Numbered from the stretch's first letter, positions 50,500 to 64,000 are shown. The stretch is DNA of 64,000 nucleotides from Aquila chrysaetos chrysaetos (GCF_900496995.4 NC_044024.1:20462698-20526697); one strand, 5' to 3'. The notes: a model not told the origin generated them from the letters alone. A program made the numbers and translations.

Positions 50500-53400
50500 T
50501 TCCGAAAAGGAAACTAAATGGAGAAAGGCAGGATGAATGTAATATTTTTCACCATTTTTTTTTTCCTTATCAGAAGGCTATATTTGGGGCTTTTTCACAA
50601 ATTAACTCAGATAGATAGACTAGAGTTAGTAAGAAAGAACTGGAAGGGCAGGCAGGAGAGACAGAGGTATAACTCGCCTGAAAACAGGCATAAATTTAGG
50701 CCTGGACATCTATGTGTATAAATTCTTTTCTAAACACATAAAATAGAAATAATACAGAAAGGAAACACAGGAAAGCATGAATCCCTCACAGCACAGAGCT
50801 CTCGCTCCCTCCTACATTGGCTTTAAGTCTCTCAGCTGTCGTTTGTCATTGTTAGAGCTGGCTGAAAATTGTCCAAATTTTATGAAAACTGTCATGACCT
50901 TTTTTCCTGACTTGACAAATAAAAGGATGTTTTTTCAGGGTGGGGAGAAGTGTTATTATCTCTAGTGAAAGCAAGTTTATTTTTTTTAAACTGTTTTAAT
51001 GGTTGTTGTTTCTATTTTGGTAGATCTGTGTGTATGGAAAATGGTGCCAGAATGCTAACACTGCATACTGCCAGAAATCAGTTCTGATTTGCTTCTTGCT
51101 TGCTGTCCCATTATAAAAGTGAAATGATTAGGGTTTTAATTATTGATTATCTTATTCACATAAGTTTCTAATCTAACACTCTGGACTCCTGTGTGTGGTC
51201 TCCTGCAGCAGTGTTTTCAAGGACTGCTGGCAGAAGAGATTTTTTTTTACCAGTTTTGAATTTGCTGCTATTCACTAGGTCAAAGAAGGAGAAAAGCAAG
51301 GATTTGTTAAGATCTTGGGGCGTAGCTAGTTCCTGGTGGTAACTTTTTGACCCTAGCATAGTGTCATGCTTACATCACATCCATACCTGTTTTCCTGGGG
51401 AACATCTTGCTGACTTTTGCTGCGTAATGAGGCAAATCCATGCTACAGAGAATTGGGATTGGTCTTCCCCAAATCAAAGGTGATTAATTCTATGAATGGT
51501 TCCAAATGAATATCAGAACATATCTAGTACAGAGCTATATTTTCAGATGGCAGGATTAATAAATGAACGTGAATTGCATAAAAATAACTTCAGTGAGAAA
51601 ACTCTTGAGTTAGCCCCAGTTTTTGGAATTTGCAGGCCAGAGAAATGTACAGTATGAGAAAATACTTCTCCATGCAGTTTCTGGTAAGGTTCTGATGTTT
51701 CCAGAGCTTTGTAGATATTTTCAGACCCCCCAAAATGAAATCTCATGATCCAGATAAGTTCTTGGATTTGCATTTTTGGAGTGGGACCACAATGAAGTTT
51801 GAGATGTCTTGTTTATTTGTTTGTTTCAGCATGTGCTGGGGATGATCTGCTCGATGACAGTGAAACTTGAGCTGTAAAAGCTGGGGTTTGGCCCAGTGTA
51901 GCTCTTACACGTAGGACTGGTAGATATCTGCTGTCTGCCCCTTTCCCCAAGGGCGTCATGCCATTACTATGCCATATATATTGACATTTGTGAACAATTT
52001 AAGGGAATCATTTTTGTGCTGGGACGAGGCATGTGGCTGTGAATATTTCATAGTCCACTCTGATGGTTGTGTGTGGGGAAATATGTCTGGAAACAAGGTT
52101 CACCCTACAGAGGAAGTATGCCAAATGTGGGAGCCAAGACCACAGCAGAAAGGCTTGCATGCAAACAAACAATGAAGTGCGGTACAGGAAACTGCACAAG
52201 AATTTGCGAAGTCAATCAACTGTAGTTGTTCAGCAAGACACAAGACAAGACTGGTGTGGTGGTTTCTTCACCCTTTCTTTTCCTTTATAGATCCTTTCCT
52301 CATGTTTGCCATCTGCACAAGTGTAAAAGTTCTTTCCCCGTCCTTTGCTTCCTTCTTGCTTACCGTCTTCTATCAGGAGTGAATGTCTATGTCTCAGAAG
52401 GGTAGATTTGAGGAAAGCAGAATAACCACTCACAAACACCCAGCTCTCTAAAACCACAGGTGCATTGTAGGAGTTTCAGTCATTGTTTTGCCTCATTTCA
52501 TTTCTCTTTTTATTCTTCAGGCTAACTTTTTAACAGCAACCTTTGCCAATAAGATGACAGAAAAAACCACTGTTCTCCAGTAGCCTTTAGCATTTTTTAT
52601 TTGGTGGCCAAAACTAACTGAATTTGTGGAAAGAGGAAAAATGCAGATGAAGTAAGGGAAAAGCTTCAGGGACTGGACTAGAATGTAAATGAAGCGAGTA
52701 AGATCCTGGGAATAGTCAGTTCTAGAATGGCTTTGACCTTATTAACAAGTGTGAATTGAAAAATACATATTTATTATTGCCTTGTTTAATGATGTAGTGT
52801 ATTAACAATTTAACTGTCACCTAGAGGCACTTTCCTGAATAGCAGGATGGGCTAATGGGACTAGTGCTTCCCCACTGTATAGTGTGACACTGCACATTCT
52901 CCCTTCAGCTATGCTCTTTTTCTTTGGCATGAGTTTATTCAAAGTGACCATCAATCACCACTGCCTTTTCGCTGATATGATCAACTGTACAAGTAAGATG
53001 TTTGAAAAGGAATGTGCGTTGCAGTCTGAGGGGCAGAGGAACTGACAGGCAAGTAGGACTGACAAGCCTAAGGGAATGATAAGGCCTGTTAGCAGGAGTG
53101 ATAGGGGCAGGGAAGAGAGTTACGGTGAATGGTACAGGGCTGAGACAGCTGGGCAGACCACGAAGCAGAAGGCTGAGTGCAAAACAAGAGTGCAGCTTCA
53201 GGAGTAAGGACTGTACTGAACAGGAGGAATATCACATTGATATATGCTGGATGTGAGATTGAATTAGCTGTGGTGGTGACATGGGGATTATATAGTGCTA
53301 CAGCTTCTGCTCAGTCACATGGATGAAACATATGCTCCACTGGGCTGCCTGCAAGTACAGTAGACCTCCCTATTCCCGCCCCCCTCCCAATAAATCTGCC

Positions 53401-56400
53401 TCTCATATAATAAGTTAACAGGTTTTTAGAACTTCCTGAATTCTTTCTTGCTGGGTTTATCACCAACATTTTGGCATATTTTGTTAAGGAAGAAGTTAAG
53501 AAGGTTCGTTTTTCATTGAGAAAATGAATATTTGAAAAACGACTCAACACAGAGATTATGGAAATGCCCACCACGGTACTGGATGACTCCTGTAGTTCTC
53601 TTCCCCCCGTCCCTGTTCTCCTTGGTAGGGCAGGTGAGCTGTATCTCTCAAGATGCAGCATGGACATGTGCTCCTGTGGTGTGTCATCTCTCTCGGAGGA
53701 GGTTGTGCGTGATGGGAAACGTGATCTGATGAGGGAAACTTACAGAGGAAAGTGGGATCATAAAGTACTTGGACTTCAACTCTCACAGGGTACCAGAGAG
53801 ATCCTCCCTTGTTGTAATACATTGGCTGTTGGTCTTCTTCCCGAGCTTCCAGATTTTACATGGAAAGCTTTTGCAGTGGCAGAATGTTTAGCTTTTTAAT
53901 AGAGACACACATTCTGCACAACTTTCTAGCATTCTTGGACTCTCTTCTACCATATACGTGGGTAGGTATGGAATGTTTACATGGCTACCACTGATCTGAT
54001 TCCGAGGGCCCACTAAAATGGAGTGCATTTCAAAACACTTGGCCTCTCTTGGGTACAGGAGAAATTAATGGTAAATGCCTTCAAAATCTGAGAGCTTTAA
54101 CCCTTTGGTCCTTTAAAACCCAATTCCCATTGGTGCTAACTTCCCTTTCATTGCAAGATAATGAACCTTCACTTCTGTTATGAGTCCTCACCTTCAGCGT
54201 GGGTTCTCTGCATAGCTCCCGTCGTGGTCAATTATCCGGTAGGAGAGGCCCACAACAGCAGAGACTATGCTTAATTGTTACTGTGGGATCCTTATGCAAT
54301 GTGCAGTTGCTGGGGCTCATTTACAATTCTAACACATCCAGTGTGCCCTGCATCAGGAGTCCTGTGAACTGGACAAAAGTTAGAAAATGGCAGCGCTGTT
54401 CCTGGCCAAAAGCTTATTAAGATAGACATCTCCTGCTAGTGAACATCACACAGATGACACAGACAGCTCACTCCAAATGAGAAACATTCTTTTGTTCTGC
54501 CTTACTAGGGCTTTCAGATAACAAGAATTTGAGGCTACTCAAAGGGCCAGCTGTGATATGAAGGGAACAGGTTTAAAATAGCTCTCAGGGGCAGTAAATG
54601 CTTAATGATCAGATCTTTCATTGCTCTTGGAACATTTGAGGAAACTCAGCCAGCTAAAATTTTTGTTGATTATTTTAACAGAGGCCCTTTGTTCATATTA
54701 TCATGCAGAATAATTAAGCCAATGCAAGCAAGTCTGCTTAGCTATATACATAATTAAAATGTTAGGCTGTGATTAAATAGACTATATTGGCACAGAGAGC
54801 ACCTATTCACTTCATAAAAGAGTTCCATCACTGCCTTAAGCTTGTTTTCACCCTATTTTATTTGTTATTATTTTGGAAAAATGAATTTTATGCAAGATAG
54901 GTAGTGGAAGATGATGTGTTTCCAGTGAGGAGTTAATGATATTTTATAATGGAGAAAAGAGATACAAGCATATCCAAAGTAGTTAGCTTATAGGGCAAAA
55001 TTTAAGACATAAAAAAAGCACACCAGTCTATTTTAACTTCCTTAAAAGCTCATTTTGAAGTGGTTAAGTCAAATTTTGTCATTTCCTCCCTGATTTTGGC
55101 ATCTCCTATGCAGTAGTCCAACCTTCAAATTGAAAAGTTTATGATTATGTAGCACCTGAAGCTTTGTCAGAAAGGAAAACCTGTTGATCTATAAAATATT
55201 TTAATTAAAAGCACTTTCAACTTATTGGACTACCTGTTTTAAGTCAAAAGCTTATTGTCAAACATTACATCATTCTGAGGTCTCCCAAGCCTAATCACCA
55301 ACTTTCTTTTGGGATTCTGTCTCAGCTGGCAATTAGTGAAAATAACAGTTATGCAGTTGGCAGGGGCAGACTGGCTTTTCACAAGTTTTTGCAGAAATGG
55401 GCCAGGATCTTTTTGATTTCCAGGGCAGCAGAGCTGGAATTTTACAGAGTTTCTCCCAGCTAGGACACCAAGATTGAAGTGCTCATTCCTCTATCGGGTT
55501 AGATGTCCCTCTAATATGCAAATAGACTGATTTACACAGAATTTGATCTGATAATTTCCTTTGAAATCCTACTTGATGTATCTTTTTCTACTGAGTTTCA
55601 GAAAAACCTTCAGAGTTGATTGTGACTATTATGTAGATTTATGGGGAAATGTATTTTAAGGGAACAGTGGCAGGCAGTGAGTTTCTGCTATGTTTGAGCT
55701 GTGTAACTCAAGATCTGGAGAAGCCCATTTGCCTGTTACTGGATTCTTGGCTTCAAGAATCTTCCAGCAGATTGATTTTGCTGGAACTTCATTCTAGAGG
55801 TACTGTTCTAGCAAATGCTCCTTTCAATATTTTAATCATAGACAAAAAGATTAAATGTCTCTTAAGAAGTATACTACTTGGGGGACAGGCCAGGAAAAAG
55901 AGCTCCAGTTTTCAACATTTAGTATTCAAATGCAGTTTTGCAGTTGTGAAGAGTTTCTCTGCTCCTCAATTTCTCTAGGGTTTACTTAACTTCTTGCTTG
56001 AAAAATAAATTAGTGACTACATTTTCTTAGGCACTCTATGTATTAATATGAGCCGTGATCATCACAAGCATGGTAGTTATGATAGCTTTGTCTGAATAAG
56101 AGTGATCTCATCATGAACATCATTTAGATGGGGTAAATAATTCCCAACACATGCTGACTATAAAGAAATTGGGAGCTTGTTATAAGCTGATGTCATGGGA
56201 AGAGCCCAGTCTCTTCAGCAGGGACTCATCAGGGCAAAGGTCTCTAAAAAATGTCTGACTTTGAATTAAGAAGAAAAATCAGGGTGGGAAAAGCTGCTTT
56301 AAGTTCTTAAGTCTCTGTAGGGTTTGACCATTATTATCAATTGAGTCTTTCAGTTATTTAGGTTTGCAAAATAAAAGAGGCTCTAGGCTGAATGTTCTTT

Positions 56401-56557
56401 GAATTCATAAAAAAATCTGCAGTTTTTTCCTCTCACTTGTGAAAACAATCCATAATTTATCAATGAAGTCTTTCAAACAAAATAGTAGCAGGGGTTTTAC
56501 TTCCAGAAATTTAGCACATTTGCTGAAGCTCAAAATAACTTGGTTATAGTAATTTAC
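50500..56557. other. Non-coding or intronic stretch
   Basis: If the minus-strand exon chain at 56.5-63.9 kb is real, this would be intron or downstream sequence of that gene. I looked for further minus-strand exons with compatible phase (one base completing the split codon) and found none I could defend. The ORF at 53,311-53,667 lacks a pyrimidine-rich acceptor. The AT-rich segment at 54.64-54.88 kb resembles a conserved non-coding element by eye only. Confidence 0.45.
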
Positions 56558-56743
56558 ATAGTGTGAAGTGAGTGAGAAGGGCTACTGGTAGGATTTAGTT
56601 GCATGATTGTACAACTGGTTTGCATTAATATAAATGGCAAAGTTAAAGTTAGTGGATAATCAGTTCTGATTGTAAACATCCTCAAATGTTTTTTAATGCT
56701 GTCATTGGACCATTTTTGAAAGGATGCCACTGTCTGGCTAAAT
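56558..56743 (-). CDS. Candidate internal exon D of a minus-strand gene
   Basis: The minus strand has an acceptor, ctctggttttag, directly before 56,743 and a donor, actat|gtaaat, at 56,558/56,557. The 186-bp segment is open in one frame, beginning with one base of a split codon and ending with two. The peptide includes VASFQKWSNDSIKKHLRMFT and, near its end, IMQLNPTSSPSHSLHT. In axonemal dynein heavy-chain tails, a stretch ending in a (L/I).(F/L).P(S/T)...F pattern follows the tail segment represented by candidate exon C, and this peptide could fit. That is pattern resemblance only. The entry phase matches exon C if C ends at 59,364. It may be a chance ORF. Confidence 0.35.
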
Positions 56744-57208
56744 CTAAAACCAGAGGTTTTGTGAGACTTAGCATATATGAATATGTAATATGGCAATCAA
56801 AGCAAGGAAATATTTTCTAATAGCACAGAATTGCAAACATGATCTCAGATACCAAAAACACAGCCTTCTGGAACATATCATCACTTGGAGCTGTACATGT
56901 GTCTCTAAGAATAATTTTTTGTTAACTAAATAACTGTATTTACAGTCAAATCTTCCTTTTTCTAGGAAGAACTTTGTGAAAATTGATTAGTTGGTGACTG
57001 TTGTCTCTTAGTTTATGAGATAGTTATGCAGCCATAGCTATAAATACTTCTACATAATGTCTTTTCATTTCACTAATGAAAAAACTGTCCCAAGAGTTCA
57101 CCTTTCTTGTTTGATGCTTCTACAGCATTTCCCATTCCGCCCTGAGTACACTATGAAAAGTTTATATAGGAACAATTTCAGTCTCTGTTGAACTGCAGCT
57201 ACCTCAAA

Positions 57209-59363
57209 CTGCATATTTAACAGCATACAACCGGGCCATGCTGCACAACACTTTAGTACAGGAAATGAAAATAAATACCGTATTAATTTCAAGCTAGATG
57301 TTTTAATGGGAAAGTCTGAATCTTCCCATTTAGAGATGTGGAACAAAAATACCCCAGTACATAAACCTTGAGCATCACTTGACTCCTATTTGTGCCTCTA
57401 AAATTAGGACTCAAATTCATTGTCCCATCCTAGCTGTTGGCAGAGGGGAGAACTGAGCTGGGGAAGAACAGGCTAAGAGTAACAGTGCTGGCTAAGGAAC
57501 ATTAAGTGGCTGGGAATCTGTCAGTGACAAATATAAAAGGGACCTTTGGTACACGCTAAATAGTAGAGCACACTAAAATGTGTTCAATGCCAGTGCAGTG
57601 TGTATCAGTATGAGTTCTTCAGGGACCCCTTCTTAAAGGGATTGGGAGTTTTGCTATTTGCTTCAGTGGGAATAGAATGCACTTTTAAATGACCGTGGCC
57701 TTAACACACCTGATTTTGTGGTGGTGTGATCCTGAAACAACCAAATGAAGCAGAATGAAACAGGAGAAGTAAATCTATAGGAGATAGATTTGATCTTGGT
57801 GGAGAGATCAACTAACTATGGGTGCTGTTTGAGAAGCAGTTAGCTACACTTAAAGCTTAGTGCGATTGTACTATCTCCGTCTCTTGAGCTGAGGTCATTT
57901 GAGGACAGATTGGGAGTTTTTACTTTGAGTGGTAGTGAAATCAGGCTCACTCACTGCCTTTTCTGAACATGCTGAACTGTCATCCAGCGTGTCTACATTA
58001 AAAACTGTTTTGCCGGGTTAAAATCAATTATTTGTTTTTGCTTTGGATGCTTTGCATTCTTGCTCACAGTTGGGCTGGTGTTATGTGAGAAGGGCAGGGT
58101 TGTGGGTTCATACTCATATACTCATGTAGTTGCAGACATACTTTATCCAAGAAGTAAAACAGTCCAAAACCTCAGATCAGAAGATGAAGACATTTTTCAA
58201 ACCCCAAACAAAAGCAATAAATGGAAATAAGGATTAACTTTGTCAATTTTCACCCCTCCCACAATAAATCTCCAAAATCTTGGCTTTTATCTTAGATGGA
58301 TAACACAACAGGCACCAGAGCACACCAATATTACGCAAATACTTCATGTGCTATCAATTATTTTGGAAGTATTAATCATCTGAATTGTGAAATGGTTTGA
58401 CCTTTTTCGTAATGGAGAGTGTATGAAGCTGAGAGTGTTAGGCTGATACATTTTTTCTCTTGTATTTGGGTAGGTATATTTAAAAGTAATTTCAGAAGAA
58501 CAGAGCAGTGAATAGGGCTCTCCTCTCGGTACCCAGCCCCTCCTGGCCTGTGGAGTCAGAGATGATCTGTGTTACATGAGAGGGGAATAGGAGTGAAGCA
58601 AGAAACAAAATTTAGTGTGCTGCTAAAAAGCGTTTGGATGTTATGAAATCAAGAGAATACATTCAATGGGGACGCAACCCTGAGTGTTAGTGACTTTCAG
58701 TCTGCAACTACTAGGAAGGCTAACGCCCCTCGGATATTTAGGCTTGGAGAAGGGGGCTAGTACAGGAGATCAGAGCAGAGCAGGTATGCATGCCTAGGGT
58801 GTGTCCTCATGGAAAGGATTCTTGTAACAGATGCCTTGCTAAAATAAAAAGGTGGCTAAAATGAATGTGCAGGTTGTGATGAAATAACAGAAATTGATTT
58901 CATGAAGAATTAACAGAGGCATCTTGAATTTCAGATTTGATGTACTTATTGATTCAGAATGATTCTGGTGTGGAACCACTTTGAACAATCATCTTTCCCA
59001 AGGCTGATACTCTCCATTTTAGTTACACTGCTAGCCATGTGTGAGTTAACATTTTACACTTTTTTCTTGTGTTTCTTAAGACCATCTCTTTTTAGTCATT
59101 AGCACAGATTGATTCCATCAACATTTCCCCAATTAATTTGAGCTTCAGAATATTTATTGCCCAGAAAGCAGTATGTCCTGTACTGTTCTCTCAGCTGTCA
59201 GTCTTGATTTCTTCTTTACTTGGTTTCCATATCTGGATGTCAACGCTTTGATTTTCAAAATTAATCATGCTGGGTAGGTGCAAGCTGAATAAAATTGTGT
59301 ATTTCCCAAAGGTCAAACATATCTCTGAGCAGAAAATCTACATATGCTGTCTCCCTGGCATAC
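57209..59363. other. Probable intron between candidate exons C and D
   Basis: No other strong feature is seen, apart from a weak ancient-repeat fragment near 57.63 kb. A possible extra minus-strand exon at 57,102-57,208, just outside this interval, has compatible phases but a poor acceptor and is listed among rejected items. Confidence 0.35.
57630..57680. repeat. Fragment of ancient amniote repeat
   Basis: The phrase gggagttttgctatttgctt followed by cagtgggaatagaatgcac resembles the ggagttttgccattgacttcaatgggaa module of the degraded family seen elsewhere in the window. It is short and diverged. Confidence 0.3.
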
Positions 59364-59572
59364 TGTTGTTCCCCTACTAACAAGTCCTGAAAGCAAATGG
59401 TCGTGGCTCTTGAGATTAAACAATTTAAATAAGCTGATAGTTTGAGCATCCTGCTGATTGTTCTAATTTGTCTGTTTGCGTTATCCAGATTGTGACAATT
59501 TCTATAGCTTTTCAATTTAGCTCGGATGAGTGCTAGTATAAGTTGGTTTGCAAAATTCTGCAGCAGACATTC
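59364..59572 (-). CDS. Candidate exon C; possible dynein heavy-chain tail segment
   Basis: A strong minus-strand acceptor (gtttcgggtcttctctcag) precedes 59,572. The frame then stays open for over 100 codons. Two donors are possible: aaca|gtatgc, ending the exon at 59,364 (209 bp, two bases left over), or tta|gtaggg, ending it at 59,378 (195 bp, in phase). The peptide contains NFANQLILALIRAKLKSYRN followed by ANRQIRTISRMLKLSAYLNC and ends with ICFQDLL. Axonemal dynein heavy chains have a tail helix pattern Y..A..R..C.RL..(F)IRL.DYL....L..L...S...LL, and the spacing of R, I, L, YL and LL here resembles it. If correct, the product would be an inner- or outer-arm ciliary motor subunit. I have no database match; DNAH14 is one conceivable member but this is not established. 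Confidence 0.4.
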
Positions 59573-60249
59573 CTGAGAGAAGACCCGAAACAATGAACTA
59601 CTGCAGCACCGGGGACACAGCTGTCCTGCTGCAAGCCTTACGTGTCTGATTTTCAGATGTAGTGAGCAGTCAGGGCTCAGCGTCAACCCCGTGGATGCTG
59701 AGTTACAGCAAGATTTTACTGCGTTGGTCTGAAACAGACTTAAATGGGAGCAACATTACCACCCGTATGGATTAAACACTGCAGCATATTGCAACAGTTA
59801 ATTAACTGAAGCGAACTTGTCTGTGGAGGGCAACGCAATCCTGCTGAGTTTACTGGGACTCCCATGAGTGCGCTCCACAGAGCTTCTCAGGGCCGGCTGT
59901 GAGTGACGGTAAGTCACAACTGCTCATAACCTACGAATATCTCTTAGGTTTTTGATTAACTGGCATCCGAGGTGCACTGCTGAAGTCCACGTGGTTCAAG
60001 CTCACCCTTGAAGTGTTAAGGACGCGGGTGAGTGCTGAAGCCTTACTTTGCACCCCGTCTAGCAGTCTAAGTCTTGAATCTGACTCTTCCACCGCTCTGT
60101 ACCGGATTCCAGAGCAGGCAGCAGTGCACTGCACCCAGCTGGGCGCGCGGGTTCAGGCTTTCTCTGAGGTGGCCACAGCAGGTCTGCAAACAGGGAACTG
60201 AAACCAGACATCTTGACCAAGCAGCGTCATACACAAAGCGTCTTGTTTT

Positions 60250-60720
60250 GTTATCAACTTCAGAGTTTATTAATTTATCAAACCAGGTCAAAGTGATACA
60301 ACAAGTACATAAATAATACCGTAACAGACATACGTCCCATGAAGAGAACGAAAAATATAACACTGTGTATTTTGTTGTCTTAAGTGACCAGAAACTGGAA
60401 AAATGCAACACTGCATTTTACTAAATGATGCTTATGGGGTTTTTTTGCTTTTCTTAAAAAGTGTTTATTATAAAATAAATACACAATCTGGGTTCCACCT
60501 GTCCTGTCACAAATACAAAAAGCAGGTTGCCTTCTTCTTAAAAAAAAAAATATTACAAACGCTGTACACTTTCCACTTAGTCTTTTTCCACCAGCTACTG
60601 CTACAGACAGACGATGCCTGTGAGGTGAGAAATCAACTGCTGGTCTTCCCACCAGATCGCTACAGTTCCTCAGAACCTCTTCCTCACAATGCCTTCACCA
60701 AAGGAACGATAAGGTTAATT
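60250..60720 (-). other. 3'-UTR-like terminal segment of a minus-strand transcript
   Basis: Read on the minus strand, this region has the usual look of a vertebrate 3' UTR: stop codons in all frames, T-rich runs, AATAAA-type motifs near 60,464-60,480, and a last AATAAA at 60,266-60,271 preceded by ggtttgataaattaat. A short open frame ending in a TGA near the right edge (encoding ...INLIVPLVKAL) could be the end of a coding region, but its upstream part has a stop and it is not called as a gene. The transcript could start in the adjacent CpG island. Confidence 0.35.
60266..60271 (-). terminator. AATAAA polyadenylation signal, minus strand
   Basis: The plus-strand tttatt at this position reads AATAAA on the minus strand, followed by ctctgaagttgataac. 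This is the last of several such hexamers in a UTR-like stretch and would place a cleavage site near 60,245-60,255. Confidence 0.35.
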
Positions 60721-60769
60721 CGTGACCTGTTAGATTTATAATACAATTTTGCACTTCCGCAGCACATTT

Positions 60770-61345
60770 CAACCCAGTGGCTGTTGCTGGTGCCAGACTG
60801 CTGCTTCTACCGTTCCGCGGCAGTAACCTGCGGTGCAGTGGGGTGTTAGGACCTCCGTTAGGATACCCTACACCCCTTTCAAACACCAGGACAGGATTTA
60901 TGGAGGCAGAGGCTACAGTCCCGTGGAAAGGTGGTGGGGCAGTTCCCTTAGCTCTCCCTGCAACGAACAGTGATACAGGACTTCTAATGGCCGGGTGGTA
61001 GTTAAGTCTGCGCCGCGGCAGGGTATCGGTGCTGCCAGGCCGCTGGCCGCGGGGCGGCAGGCTCCCCTCTGAGGAGAGCCGAGGGGCTGCCCCGGGCCGG
61101 ACACGGCCAGTTCCAGCCGGTTCCGGCCGGTTCCGGCGGGTTCCGGCGCAGGGCACAGCTGAGCCCCTCGGCGAGGGGAAGGCGTGTTGAGGAAAGGGCG
61201 AGACGGGCGGCGAGGGGCGAAGCGTGAGGAGCAGCCCTGCCGCGCCGAGGGCCGGGCGGGAGGAGGGGGGAGGCGCGCCAGGCCCCCGGCGGGGACGGCC
61301 CTGCGGCCCTCGGGGGACCCCGGAGGATTTCCCTGCAGCCCATGG
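60770..61345. promoter_or_regulatory. CpG island, probable promoter
   Basis: GC content and CpG density rise sharply, peaking at about 61,000-61,330 with runs such as ccgctggccgcggggcggc and gacgggcggcgaggggcg. This is the strongest CpG island in the window. On the plus strand it leads directly into an ATG followed by a splice donor at 61,386. On the minus strand it lies upstream of the UTR-like segment ending near 60.25 kb. A bidirectional promoter would fit both. Long ORFs on both strands (up to 185 codons) are composition artefacts. Confidence 0.65.
61107..61146. repeat. GC-rich 10-bp tandem repeat, four copies
   Basis: Four adjacent decamers, ccagttccag, ccggttccgg, ccggttccgg and cgggttccgg, lie in the centre of the CpG island. 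The middle two are identical and palindromic. On the minus strand they produce a proline/arginine/threonine/glycine-rich artefact ORF. The array may be a cluster of protein-binding sites or simple slippage. Confidence 0.85.
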
Positions 61346-61385
61346 AGGCTTGGAAAGAGACCCCCGTGGTTCTTACTGATACCAG
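61342..61385 (+). CDS. Candidate first coding exon next to the CpG island
   Basis: An ATG at 61,342 opens a frame, MEAWKETPVVLTDT, that runs to a good donor (accag|gtgaga) at 61,386, leaving two bases of a split codon. A strong acceptor, tctgctctctgcccag, ends at 61,526. Joining there would give a 141-base intron but meets a TAA at 61,567-61,569, producing only a short peptide, so the true second exon may lie elsewhere or the transcript may be non-coding. I do not recognise the peptide. Confidence 0.3.
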
Positions 61386-61569
61386 GTGAGAGTGTTTCGT
61401 TCTTGCAAATCCACGCGGTTGCTGGAGGAGCTCCCTTTTTAGCATGTTTTCCTGTTAGGCAGTGGACCACGTTGAGTGCTTGGCAGGGAGGGAATTCCTG
61501 CTAAATACTGTCTGCTCTCTGCCCAGGCCTAGGGACAGTGGGATGGTTTTACGCAGGCAAGATTGCTAA

Positions 61570-63472
<1,903 letters not shown>

Positions 63473-63805
63473 TTACAAGCATTCTCTAGACCAACTGATT
63501 CACAATGGTCAAAGAGAGAATGTCCAATCCTCCCATGGAAAATATTCAGAGTATCTTACAATCACGTAACATATTCCATGCAAAATAACTTTGTTAAAAA
63601 TAATAAACAAGGACCAGAATATTATTCCTTTCTTTAATTAAGTAGTACTCTAAGTTGACCCTATTTATTCAACCATTTATGACGTTGGATACTCTGCTTT
63701 ATAACAGAGTGATGTAAAAATTTAACTCTAATGGCAAACCAAAGTATTTAAAAGTTGGGAAGCAACAAATCTAAAAGTGTTTTACACACCGTGAACTGTG
63801 CCTAC

Positions 63806-63893
63806 CTGTGAGTAACACCAACTGTGTTTGCTGGATATTAATATTTCTATACATTTTTGATAATGTTAATAGAAATGCCTGCTGTCCTGGTAA
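63806..63893 (-). CDS. Candidate exon A of a minus-strand gene
   Basis: On the minus strand, an acceptor, tacagtattctag, precedes 63,893 and a near-consensus donor, ctcacag|gtaggc, follows 63,806. The 88-bp segment starts on a codon boundary and ends with one base of a split codon, which joins the two leading bases of exon B to give glycine. The peptide includes KMYRNINIQQTQLVLLTG across the junction. A stop codon lies just upstream of the acceptor in the same frame, consistent with an intron boundary. Confidence 0.45.
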
Positions 63894-64000
63894 CTAGAAT
63901 ACTGTATTACAAATAACAATGACAAACATATGGAAGGCTGACAGCAAAAAATTAGGAAACTTTGTATATGAAAGGGTGTCTGCTTCTCACTAAGCCTGTA

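Noticed and set aside
53311-53667. Minus-strand ORF considered as the next exon after D
   Set aside because: A hydrophobic pattern near its middle loosely fits a dynein tail, but the upstream sequence is purine-rich with no usable acceptor.
57102-57208. Possible extra minus-strand exon between C and D
   Set aside because: Phases (0 in, 2 out) would fit if exon C ended at 59,378, and the donor gaaag|gtgaac is fair. The acceptor lacks a pyrimidine tract and C joins D directly without it, so it was left out.
60695-61504. Multiple ORFs of 100-185 codons across the CpG island
   Set aside because: They are overlapping frames on both strands, rich in Pro, Arg, Gly and Ala, driven by CpG content and the decamer repeat.

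Overview
The window looks like nuclear DNA from a bird. It is AT-rich and sparse in genes. It has no bacterial-style gene organisation and no long ORF that resembles a known protein. It carries two repeats I recognise from avian genomes: a minus-strand endogenous-retrovirus LTR at about 49,968-50,499, and a 1.15-kb repeat bounded by inverted termini at 33,096-34,243. It also holds heavily decayed MIR-type SINEs and other ancient amniote repeats. I cannot name the species or chromosome. Most ATG-to-stop ORFs are 60-150 codons, as expected by chance in a window this size, and I have not annotated them as genes.

Layout. Positions 1-33,000 are intergenic or deep-intronic, with a small CpG-rich patch at 6.42-6.78 kb, a GC-rich block at 15.28-15.76 kb, short tandem duplications, decayed MIRs at 12.6 and 24.6 kb, a pyrimidine tract at 32.06 kb and a dense CRE/FOX motif cluster at 32.3 kb. 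The 33.1-34.24 kb element has 24-bp perfect inverted ends and an internal minisatellite of about 42-50 bp. Positions 34.3-49.9 kb are again non-coding, with MIR remnants at 43.0 and 46.3 kb and a trinucleotide microsatellite at 47.2 kb. The solo LTR lies at 50.0-50.5 kb.

The right end, about 56.5-64 kb, is the only part where I see credible gene structure. Four minus-strand segments (63,806-63,893; 63,320-63,405; 59,364-59,572; 56,558-56,743) each have an AG acceptor and a GT donor, and their reading phases fit together in order. The third has a hydrophobic pattern resembling the N-terminal tail of axonemal dynein heavy chains. This is an inference from pattern, not a homology result. Between the second and third segments lies a CpG island (about 60.77-61.35 kb) with a GC-rich decamer repeat. 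On the plus strand it contains a start-codon segment followed by a good splice donor. On the minus strand, a 3'-UTR-like stretch with an AATAAA signal ends near 60.25 kb. A promoter and a transcript end nested inside a possible intron make 59-64 kb the most interesting part of the window.

I found no tRNA, rRNA, CRISPR array or intact transposon gene, and no convincing undescribed system.
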